Part shown: piece by piece, positions 45,093-54,393 of the stretch
Layout: each line of letters starts with the position of its first letter
Position numbering within the stretch: position 1 is the stretch's first letter
Source: VXNE01 sp963664635
GTDB lineage: Bacteria > Pseudomonadota > Gammaproteobacteria > Pseudomonadales > Azotimanducaceae
DNA length: 64,000 nucleotides
Reading direction: 5' to 3'
Assembly (NCBI GenBank): GCA_963664635.1
Contig: OY761542.1
Coordinates: 1,116,001-1,180,000, forward strand
The notes under the pieces: model-generated
Seen by the model: the letters and a program-made list of their open reading frames with translations, nothing else
Database searches by the model: none
Told to the model about the DNA's origin: nothing
Program-made: the position numbers and the translations under genes

Positions 45093-46211
45093 CTATCGCG
45101 GAGACAGCGCGGGATCCACGATCCAACCCTCGCTCTCGGAGTCGGGCGGTACGCCGAAGTCCGGCTGTCGACTCGCCCACGCGCCCTGGACGGCACACAG
45201 CACGGCGTCGAGCAGGTCTGCCGTCTTGTCGTCGACGAGTTCTTCCAACATCGTGTCGCCGACGGCCACACGCACGCCGTAGCGCTGACGGCACGTGTCT
45301 GTCCTGAGCGCGTGCGCGATCTTCCGCCGGGCCTGTTCGTGAGCGGGTTTGGGTTTCCGTTCGTTCTTGTAGCTCCGGGTGTGTCCCAGGGCGTCGGCCA
45401 CGAGCGCCGGGTAGGCTTCGAGGATTGTCCTGTCGGAGTCGTTCCGGGCGCAGGGCACGATGTTGGCAGCACTCCCCAGGAGTCGGGGCGCGCCCTGGAA
45501 GAACATCTTGCCCACGGGCTGGTAGTGGAGCTTCATGGGGCTTCGGGACTTCGCAAGTTCGTCGGTCTTGCGCAAGTGCTCCTTCTGGCCCGTGGGGCGT
45601 TCGTTGCGATAGTCATTCAACGCTCGCTCGAACGCTGACTTGCCCAGCTTCGCCACATGGGTTACGCAATCTCTCCAGCCTGACGGCCATCCGAGCGCGT
45701 CGACCAGGGCCTGGGGTTGCGCAAACGGCATGTCAATAGCGGCAACCCAGGGGCCATCTCTTGCGAGCAGCCCCTCGAATTCCTGGAAGCTCGAGAGTCT
45801 CAGGATGCTCCGCACGGTGAGTTCGTCGTGGGCCAGATCGCAATCCGCGACGGTGATCGGCTTGCGTTTCGTTGGCCGGCTGGTGAAGTCGACGCCGAAC
45901 ACGCGCGTTCCCGACACAGTGCGCCTGGCATGCGCGGTCGGGATTTGCCTGACGGTGACGCTTGCCCGTAGGCCCACTCTCGCGGCCATGTTCACGAGTT
46001 TGTCGATGGTGAACTTGCTGATACGACCGTTCACCAGTTCGCTCACCCGCGACCGGGGTACGCCCAGCCGTTCGGCCGCGACGTGCTGCGTAATGCCTTC
46101 CCGGGCAATGTATGCTTCGAGGACATCCATGAGTTCAGCGCGTAGCTCGAGATTGCGGGCCTCCTCGGGGGAGTCGGCGACCGCATCCCATACGCTGGAA
46201 TACGTCTCCAT
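45093..46211 (-). CDS. HigA-like XRE antitoxin fused to a DUF429 nuclease-like domain
   Basis: Residues 1-95 are a complete XRE antitoxin (METYSSVWDAVADSPEEARN, then the helix-turn-helix ITQHVAAERLGVPRSRVSEL). Without a stop the frame continues into a DUF429 domain (about residues 102-372), which has a predicted RNase H-like fold. All expected acidic residues are present: D108 in VFGVDFTS, D160 in VAAIDMPF, Glu in ILEAYPALVADAL and Asp in DLLDAVLCAVQGAW. An internal GTG (residue 99) could give the DUF429 part separately. The gene follows a frameshifted RelE/HigB-type toxin gene, with start and stop almost touching. It is either a genuine two-domain protein or a read-through join of antitoxin and cargo gene. 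Confidence 0.78.
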   Translation of the reverse strand: METYSSVWDAVADSPEEARNLELRAELMDVLEAYIAREGITQHVAAERLGVPRSRVSELVNGRISKFTIDKLVNMAARVGLRASVTVRQIPTAHARRTVSGTRVFGVDFTSRPTKRKPITVADCDLAHDELTVRSILRLSSFQEFEGLLARDGPWVAAIDMPFAQPQALVDALGWPSGWRDCVTHVAKLGKSAFERALNDYRNERPTGQKEHLRKTDELAKSRSPMKLHYQPVGKMFFQGAPRLLGSAANIVPCARNDSDRTILEAYPALVADALGHTRSYKNERKPKPAHEQARRKIAHALRTDTCRQRYGVRVAVGDTMLEELVDDKTADLLDAVLCAVQGAWASRQPDFGVPPDSESEGWIVDPALSPR

Positions 46212-46213
46212 TT

Positions 46214-46568
46214 TCACGGTCGTTGGTCCTGCCGTAGCTGGAGCCGCAGCGCCTTGAAGCGGTCGCTCGCGGTGTCGATGTCGGTTTTCTTCGTCATCCT
46301 CGACTTCTTTGTGAACACGTGCAGTACATGGATCGCTTCGCCAATGTTTGCCGCGTAGATGGCCCGGTACGCGTTGCCGCCGTCCCGAATCCGGATTTCG
46401 CGAACGCCCGTACCCATACGCCTGACATAGGCCTGACATAGGCCTCCAGTCGCTTGGGTCGCGTCCACGTTGGAGCCGGTCGAGCTGCCGTCCCATGTCC
46501 TGGCGCGCACTCTTGGGGAGGGCTCGCAGATCGTCGAGTGACGAACCAAGGAAATGTACCCTCCTCAC
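46214..46568 (-). pseudogene. RelE/HigB-type toxin gene frameshifted by an 11-bp tandem duplication
   Basis: The N-terminal part begins at a GTG and reads RRVHFLGSSLDDLRALPKSA, then GRQLDRLQRGRDPSDW. The C-terminal part is in another frame: GTGVREIRIRDGGNAYRAIY, then IHVLHVFTKKSRMTKKTDID. Between them the 11-base unit cctgacatagg (plus strand) stands twice in perfect tandem. Deleting both units restores one frame (DWRRMGTGVREI); three units would also be in frame, but one or two units are not. The family is the phage Gp49/HigB type of mRNA interferase. The toxin gene precedes the antitoxin gene, as in higBA. Confidence 0.75.
46421..46442. repeat. perfect 11-bp tandem duplication in the toxin gene
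   Basis: cctgacatagg occurs twice without a gap, and part of the unit (gcctgac/ccatacgcc context) is bordered by similar bases. Copy number decides the toxin reading frame: zero or three units are in frame, one or two are not. Confidence 0.9.
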
Positions 46569-46577
46569 GCTGTGACG

Positions 46578-46603
46578 GTCTCAAAATTGAGACATTACGT
46601 CAA
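46578..46603 (-). promoter_or_regulatory. promoter/operator of the HigB/XRE-DUF429 operon
   Basis: gtctcaaaattgagac is a 7-bp perfect inverted repeat with a 2-base loop, nine bases before the toxin GTG. A near-consensus TTGACG box lies at 46598-46603 on the minus strand. The local AT content is well above the neighbourhood. Binding of the XRE domain here would autoregulate the operon. Confidence 0.6.
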
Positions 46604-46665
46604 GTGGGCCGGATTGGCGGCAGGTTGGCCCTTGCCCGAACGCTCGCGTCCGACGCGGACCTAGC

Positions 46666-46707
46666 GCGACCTGACGGTCGCGTTGGGAGTTTCGCTGCGC
46701 GAAACTC
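46666..46707. repeat. composite palindromic element (REP-like family 1, copy 2)
   Basis: gcgacc-tgac-ggtcgc and gagtttcgc-tgc-gcgaaactc match the first and third hairpins of copy 1, and ctacgtcgca follows as it does there. The middle hairpin of copy 1 is absent. Confidence 0.75.
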
Positions 46708-46740
46708 CTACGTCGCAGGCTCCTGGCCGCACATGGGGCG

Positions 46741-47169
46741 CTACGGTGCGCCGGGACGGTATGGTTCCAGGCGCACGGGAGCGGCCGGGCATGCGTCGGG
46801 ATCGCCGGCCACCACCTCGAGCAGGCGGTCGGCGAATCCGTATCGATCCTGCCGCAGCCTGTGATAAAGGGCATGCGCCTGCGGATCGGTCGACGCGCGG
46901 TATGGGCGCGGTGCGCCGTGCCGCTCGACGGTGACCACGGGATCATCCGCCAGTCGTGCGATCCAGGCGGCGTCCGGAATGCCGTGTTCGATCCATGTGC
47001 CCGTGCCGTCTTCCACGATCCAGAGTCGTACCCGGTCGATCGAGCCGTCCTCCGCCGCTCGGTGCAGTACCACCACCTCGCCACCCAGCTCGCTGGCGGC
47101 GTACATCACCGCGAAGTAGAGGATCGGTACCGCTGCCAGGATCCCGACCGCAGCGTACAGCCACTTCAT
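46741..47169 (-). CDS. membrane-anchored protein of unknown function
   Basis: This 142-residue protein has one N-terminal transmembrane segment (residues 2-22, KWLYAAVGILAAVPILYFAV) and a soluble domain outside the membrane. The soluble part (VRLWIVEDGTGTWIEHG, then WIARLADDPVVTVERHG) faintly resembles the deazaflavin-dependent nitroreductase (DUF385) fold, though too weakly for an assignment. It starts 28 bases after nuoN on the same strand and may be the last gene of the nuo transcript. Confidence 0.6.
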   Translation of the reverse strand: MKWLYAAVGILAAVPILYFAVMYAASELGGEVVVLHRAAEDGSIDRVRLWIVEDGTGTWIEHGIPDAAWIARLADDPVVTVERHGAPRPYRASTDPQAHALYHRLRQDRYGFADRLLEVVAGDPDACPAAPVRLEPYRPGAP

Positions 47170-47197
47170 GGAGCGTCGGCGACGGGGGCTCGCCGGG

Positions 47198-48646
47198 CTA
47201 CCCACCGAATGCCCGCACGGCTTCCCGCGCCATGTCGATCAGGGGCGTGGGATAGATTCCGTAGGCGACGATGCCGGCGCCGAGCACGCTTGCGGTCGCG
47301 AGGCCCTCGAATGACCTTGCGCCGCCTTCGGCGGCGGTTTCGTCCTCCGCTGTCCGGATCATGCTGAAGACGATGCGGAGGTAGTAGTAGATGCCGATCG
47401 CGCTGCCGATGACCAGCGCCCACAGCAGCGCCCAGAGTTCCCCTTCGATGCCGGCCGCGAACAGGTAGAACTTGGCTATGAAGCCCACGGTCAGCGGGAT
47501 GCCCGCGAGGGAGAGCGCCGCGGCGGTGAGGACGGCGGCCAGGACCGGTCGGCGCCAGAAGAGCCCGGCGTACGCGGACAGCGACTCGGCGTCGGTCGGC
47601 GCGCCCGTGGAGAGTACGGTCATGGCCCCGAAGGCCGCCAGGGTCATCAGGAAGTAGCCGGCGAGGTAGAACATCCCCGTCTCCAGCGCCATCGCCGGGG
47701 TCGCGAGCGCCGACACCAGCAGCACCGCGATGAGCAGGTACCCGATGTGGGCGATGGAGGAGTACGCCAGGATGCGTTTCAGGTTGTCCTGCAGGAGCGC
47801 GAGCAGGTTGCCGACGACCATCGAGACGATGGCGATCAGCGAGACCGCCAGGAACAGCGCCTCGTGGGAGAGCAGGTCGGTTTCCACCAGGTAGCGCAGG
47901 AGCACAGCGAGCACGCCGCCCTTGGAGACCGTGGCGACGAACCCGGTCACGGGCGCCGGTGCGCCCTGGTAGACGTCCGGCGTCCACATGTGGAACGGCA
48001 CGAGGGACAGCTTGAAGGCCACGCCGGCGAGGATCATCACCTGCCCGCCGATGAGCAGCGGATCGGTGCTCGCCCCGAGTACCGCGCCGAAGGCCATGGT
48101 GCCCGTGGACGCGTAGACGAGAGCCATCCCGAACAGCATGGTGGTGGAGGCGACGCCGGAGAGCACCAGGTACTTCAGGGCGGCCTCGAGGGGCGCCTGT
48201 CCCTCCTCCGGGTAGGCGATCATCGCGTAGAGCGAGATCGAGACGATCTCGAGCCCCAGCAGGAAGGCGGCGAAGTGGGCGGCGGACGCCATCGTCATGG
48301 CGCCGAGCGTGGCCGAGAGGAGGAGGATGTAGAACTCCTCGCGGTGCTCGCGGGACGCACGGCGTTCGAGGTAGCGGAAGCCGAGCAGCGCCGTGACGAT
48401 GCCGGCGAGGAGGAACAGCCCGTTGAAGAAGTTGGCGAACGCATCGATCATCAGGAAGCCGTCGATGTTCTGGGCGCCCGCGGCGGTCGACGCCGGCAAC
48501 GACGCCAGCGTGGCCGCCAGCGCCGCGAGGGTCAGCCAGAGCGCCAGGGCGTGGCTGCGCCGGAACGACACGGCGAGGAGCAGCACCAGCAGGCTGCCCG
48601 TCAGGACGAGGTAGGGGAGCAGCGCGCTCCAGGCCGCGGCGTTCAT
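47198..48646 (-). CDS. nuoN: NADH-quinone oxidoreductase subunit N
   Basis: NuoN is one of the three antiporter-like proton-pumping subunits of complex I. The 482-residue product is almost wholly transmembrane and carries the conserved lysine and glutamate regions (LGLEIVSISLYAMIAYP, KLSLVPFHMWTPDVYQGAP). The ATG overlaps the nuoM stop by ATGA, which rejects the much longer open frame. It is the last subunit gene of the operon. Confidence 0.96.
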   Translation of the reverse strand: MNAAAWSALLPYLVLTGSLLVLLLAVSFRRSHALALWLTLAALAATLASLPASTAAGAQNIDGFLMIDAFANFFNGLFLLAGIVTALLGFRYLERRASREHREEFYILLLSATLGAMTMASAAHFAAFLLGLEIVSISLYAMIAYPEEGQAPLEAALKYLVLSGVASTTMLFGMALVYASTGTMAFGAVLGASTDPLLIGGQVMILAGVAFKLSLVPFHMWTPDVYQGAPAPVTGFVATVSKGGVLAVLLRYLVETDLLSHEALFLAVSLIAIVSMVVGNLLALLQDNLKRILAYSSIAHIGYLLIAVLLVSALATPAMALETGMFYLAGYFLMTLAAFGAMTVLSTGAPTDAESLSAYAGLFWRRPVLAAVLTAAALSLAGIPLTVGFIAKFYLFAAGIEGELWALLWALVIGSAIGIYYYLRIVFSMIRTAEDETAAEGGARSFEGLATASVLGAGIVAYGIYPTPLIDMAREAVRAFGG

Positions 48647-50114
48647 GGCGCCACCCAAAGCGTCTCGATCACCGGCTCGGAAAGGTCGAGGAGGGGCTGC
48701 GGGTAGACCCCGATCCAGACCAGGGCGAGCATCATCAGCACCATCACGATCATCTCGCGCCAGCCGAAGTCCCGCATCGCGGGGATGTCCGGGTTGGGCG
48801 TGCCCTGGAAGGAGCGCTGCAGGAGCGCCAGCCCGTACACCGCGGCCACCACCACGCCGAGCGCGCTCGCGACGGTGAGCGGAATGCTGGCCTGGAACGC
48901 GCCCACCAGCACCAGGAACTCGCCGACGAAGTTGCCGAGCCCCGGCATGCCGACGGAAGCGACGACGAAGAACATGGTCACGACCCCCATCCGCGGCGCG
49001 CGGACCCACAGGCCGCCCATGCGCGACATCTCGCGCGTGTGCAGCCGTTCCTGCAGCGCGCCGGCCATCATGAACAGCGCGGCCGTCGAGAAGCCGTGGG
49101 CGATCATGGTGACGATGGCGCCCTGCATGCCGAGTTCGTTGGTGACGAGCCGGCCGTCCACCTCGTGGAACGCGAACACGCCGAGCAGGACGAACCCCAT
49201 GTGCGCCACGGAGCTGTACGCTACGAGACGCTTGAAGTCCGACTGGCTGTAAGCCATGTAGCCGCCGTAGAGGATGCTCAGCGCGCCGAGGAACATCGCC
49301 CACCAGGCGAAGTCCGCCGACGCCTCGGGGAAGAGCGGCACGACGAAGCGGATCAGGCCGTAGGCGCCTGTCTTGAGCAGGATGCCGGCCAGGATCACGC
49401 TGCCGGCCGTGGGCGCCTGGGTATGCGCGTCGGGCAGCCAGGTGTGGAAGGGCACCGCGGGCAGCTTCACCACGAACGCGACGAAGAAACCGAGCATGAG
49501 CCAGAACGCCACGTCGCCGGACAGCTCCGCGTCGAGCAGGTCGTTGTAGTTGAAGGTCAAGAGCCCCGTGGCCGCGTAGTGGAAGTACACCAGCGCCAGG
49601 ATCGCGAACAGCATCAGGAGCCCGCTGATCTGGGTGAAGAGGAAGAACTTCATGGCCGCGTAGGCCCGTCCTTCATGCCCCCAGATCGCGATCAGGAAGT
49701 ACATGGGGATCAGCATGACTTCCCAGAAGAAGAAGAAGAGAAACAGGTCGAGGGCCGTGAAAACCCCGACCACGCCCGCCATCACCCACAGGATGTTGAA
49801 CTGGAAGAAGCCGCGGCCCCTCTCGGTTTCCGTCCACGACGAGACGATGGCCACGACGCCCAGGAACAGCGTGAGCGCCACCAGCATCAGCGACAGCCCG
49901 TCCATCGACAGGATGACGTTGATACCGAAGCGCGGGATCCACTCGATGTACTGGTTGGCGTAGGCGTAGCCGCCGGCCCAGGCGTTGGCGACGTACAGCC
50001 CGGCAGCCACGAAGGCGAGCAGCCCCACCCAGCGCGGGGCGTTCGGGTGCACGCGCTCGGAGGCCCAGGCGACGATGCCGCCGAGCAGCAGGAAGAGTAT
50101 GAGCGCGAGGATGT

Positions 50115-50118
<4 letters not shown>
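48643..50118 (-). CDS. nuoM: NADH-quinone oxidoreductase subunit M
   Basis: NuoM is a proton-pumping antiporter-like subunit of complex I. The 491-residue product contains the discontinuous-helix motifs FFFFWEVMLIPMYFLI and KLPAVPFHTWLPDAHTQAPT, with the key Glu and Lys. The GTG start overlaps the nuoL stop (GTGA), which indicates coupled translation and equal stoichiometry. Confidence 0.96.
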
Positions 50119-52001
<1,883 letters not shown>

Positions 52002-52022
52002 GGTGCTTCCTTGCGTTCCCCG

Positions 52023-52337
52023 TTACCCGTTCAGCTCGCTCGCGGTGTCGATGTCGAGGCTCGAGAACCGGCGCTCGAGCTGCAGGACGAGCGCAAGCGC
52101 GACCGCGACCTCGGCGGCGGCCAGGGCCAGGATCAGCATGAACATGATCTGCCCGTCGGGTTGTCCCCAGCGTGCGCCGGCGGCGACGAAGGCAAGCCCG
52201 CAGGCGTTCATCATGATCTCGAGCGACATGAGCAGGAAGATCACGTTGCGGCGCACCAGGACGCCGACGAACCCGATCAGGAACAGCACGGCCGCGACGA
52301 ACAGGACGTGCTCCAGGGGGACGGCGACGGCGCTCAA
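52023..52337 (-). CDS. nuoK: NADH-quinone oxidoreductase subunit K
   Basis: NuoK is a small three-helix membrane subunit with two essential glutamates. Both are visible here, in LLMSLEIMMNACGLAF and LAAAEVAVALAL. The length of 104 residues is normal, and the ATG overlaps the nuoJ stop by ATGA. Confidence 0.97.
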   Translation of the reverse strand: MSAVAVPLEHVLFVAAVLFLIGFVGVLVRRNVIFLLMSLEIMMNACGLAFVAAGARWGQPDGQIMFMLILALAAAEVAVALALVLQLERRFSSLDIDTASELNG

Positions 52338-52852
52338 GCGGTGTCCTCCCGGCGGTCGCTCAGATAGCGACGCCCCAGGTGATACGCCCCGACGAGCGCG
52401 GCCAGCAGCAGGATCGCGGCGAGTTCCACGGCGAGCAGGTATTCCTGGAACAGCGCCGTGCCGACGGCCTTCGGTCCCACGCCTTCTCCGCCGGTCGGCA
52501 CGGCGTTGCCGACGATGGCGTACATCATCTCGACGAACAGGATGGCGGCGAGGATCGCCGGGCCGATCCAGCCGCGCGGTTCGAGCCAGCGGCGCTCGCG
52601 CTCCACGGTGCGGCGGCCGAGGTTCAGCATCATCACGACGAACAGGAACAGGACGACGATGGCGCCGGCGTAGATGACCACCTCGAGGGCGGCTGCGAAC
52701 GGCGCGCCGAGCAGGTAGAACATCACGGCGATGGCCAAAAGCGACACCACCAGGTAGATGAGCGCGTGCGACGCGTTCAGGCGCGTGACCACCAGGGCGG
52801 CCCCGGCGACGGCGACGGCCGCCGCGATGTAGAACAGGATCAGCTCCATCAT
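52334..52852 (-). CDS. nuoJ: NADH-quinone oxidoreductase subunit J
   Basis: NuoJ is a membrane subunit of complex I next to NuoK and NuoA. The 172-residue product has five hydrophobic segments, with the conserved YLLGAPFAAALEVVIYAGAI region, where a pi-bulge helix takes part in the conformational change. It is coupled to nuoK by overlap and separated from nuoI by about 40 bases. Confidence 0.96.
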   Translation of the reverse strand: MMELILFYIAAAVAVAGAALVVTRLNASHALIYLVVSLLAIAVMFYLLGAPFAAALEVVIYAGAIVVLFLFVVMMLNLGRRTVERERRWLEPRGWIGPAILAAILFVEMMYAIVGNAVPTGGEGVGPKAVGTALFQEYLLAVELAAILLLAALVGAYHLGRRYLSDRREDTA

Positions 52853-52892
52853 CCGGCCCGGGCGCGGCCCCTCCCCTGATGTACGGACGGAT

Positions 52893-53411
52893 TCATGGCA
52901 TCAGGCTCTTCGGATTCTCCGGCGGCGCCTCGTTCTGCGCCTCGCCCTTGTCCTTGCCGGCGATGGTCTTGCCGGCCACCTGCCAGAAGCTGTAATCGGG
53001 GTACTTGCCCGGTCCCGAGATGAGCAGGTGCTCCTTCTCGTAGACCATGTTGTTGCGGTCGAACTCGCAGAGTTCGAAGTCCGGCGTGAGCTGGATGGCG
53101 TACGTGGGGCACGCCTCCTCGCACATGCCGCACATGATGCAGCGCGAGAAGTTGATGCGGAAGAACTCGGGGTACCAGCGGCCGTCCTCCTCGCGCTCGG
53201 TCTTCTGCAGGGCGATGCAGTCCACGGGGCAGGCGACGGCGCAGAGGTTGCACGCGACGCAGCGCTCCTCGCCGTCCGGGTCGCGCGTCAGCACGATGCG
53301 GCCCCGGTAGCGCGGCGCGGCGTAGGGCATCTCTTCCGGGTACTGCACCGTCTCGTTGCGCATGAACGTGTGTTGCAGCACCGTCCACATCGTTCTGAGT
53401 TGACTCCACAT
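52893..53411 (-). CDS. nuoI: NADH-quinone oxidoreductase subunit I
   Basis: NuoI carries the N6a and N6b [4Fe-4S] clusters in the peripheral arm. Both ferredoxin motifs are complete: C51-C54-C57-C61 (CVACNLCAVACP) and C91-C94-C97-C101 (CIMCGMCEEACP). The 172 residues are normal for a proteobacterial subunit. Confidence 0.97.
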   Translation of the reverse strand: MWSQLRTMWTVLQHTFMRNETVQYPEEMPYAAPRYRGRIVLTRDPDGEERCVACNLCAVACPVDCIALQKTEREEDGRWYPEFFRINFSRCIMCGMCEEACPTYAIQLTPDFELCEFDRNNMVYEKEHLLISGPGKYPDYSFWQVAGKTIAGKDKGEAQNEAPPENPKSLMP

Positions 53412-53420
53412 CTCGGGTAC

Positions 53421-54389
53421 TCAGCTCTCCAGGGCGAGGGCGATGGCGCCCGTTGCCAGCAGGTTCACGAGGGACAGCGGCAGGAGGATCTTCCAGCCGA
53501 GGGACATCAACTGGTCGTAGCGGGGGCGCGGAATGGATGCCCGCAACAGCACGAACAGGTTGATGACGACCGCCGTCTTGAGGCCGAACCACACGACGGG
53601 CGGCAGGAAGGACGGGCCGAGCCAGCCGCCGAAGAAGAGCGTCACCACGAGCGCCGAGGCCAGCACCATGGCGAGGTACTCGGCGGCCATGATGAAGCCG
53701 AACTTCATGCCGGAGTACTCGGTATGGAATCCCGCCGTCAGCTCGTGCTCCGCCTCGGGCAGGTCGAAGGGCAGCCGGTGCGATTCCGCGAGCCCCGCGA
53801 TGAGGAAGATGAACAGCCCCACGGCCTGGGGCACGGCGAACCAGAGGTCCCGCTGCGCCTCGACGATGTCCACCAGGCTGAAGGAGCCGGCGTGGATCAC
53901 CACGCCCATCACCGAGAGCCCCATGAACACCTCGTAGGTGACCATCTGCGCGGCCGCCCGCAGGCCGCCGAGCATGGCGTACTTGTTGTTGCTCGACAGG
54001 CCCGCCAGCAGCACGCCGTAGACCGCAAGGGAACTCATCGCCAGGAAGAAGAGCAGGGCGATGTTCGAGTCCACCACGTACAGGTCCGGCCCGAAGGGCA
54101 CGATGACGTAGGCCATGAGCATGGAACCGGCCACGATTACCGGCGCGAGGATGAAGAACGTGCGGTCGCCGAACGGCGGGAGCCAGTCGTCCTTGGTCAG
54201 GAGCTTGATGAGGTCCGCGACCGCCTGCAGCGTGCCGAACGGGCCCACGCGGTTCGGGCCCTGGCGGTCCTGCCACCAGCCGAGCAGGCGCCGTTCCCAC
54301 CAGACGAGGAACAGCGCGAAGAGCAGCGCGCCCACCGCGAGGGGCACGATCAGCGCGTAGCTCCAGTTCCAGGTCCAGTCGAAAGGCAT
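53421..54389 (-). CDS. nuoH: NADH-quinone oxidoreductase subunit H
   Basis: NuoH is the membrane subunit that forms the quinone-binding chamber with NuoB and NuoD. The 322-residue product shows ERRLLGWWQDRQGPNRVGPF near the N-terminus and FIAGLAESHRLPFDLPEAE-type acidic loop residues (LFIFLIAGLAESHRLPFDLP). The ATG lies four bases after the nuoG stop. Confidence 0.97.
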   Translation of the reverse strand: MPFDWTWNWSYALIVPLAVGALLFALFLVWWERRLLGWWQDRQGPNRVGPFGTLQAVADLIKLLTKDDWLPPFGDRTFFILAPVIVAGSMLMAYVIVPFGPDLYVVDSNIALLFFLAMSSLAVYGVLLAGLSSNNKYAMLGGLRAAAQMVTYEVFMGLSVMGVVIHAGSFSLVDIVEAQRDLWFAVPQAVGLFIFLIAGLAESHRLPFDLPEAEHELTAGFHTEYSGMKFGFIMAAEYLAMVLASALVVTLFFGGWLGPSFLPPVVWFGLKTAVVINLFVLLRASIPRPRYDQLMSLGWKILLPLSLVNLLATGAIALALES

Positions 54390-54393
54390 CGCG

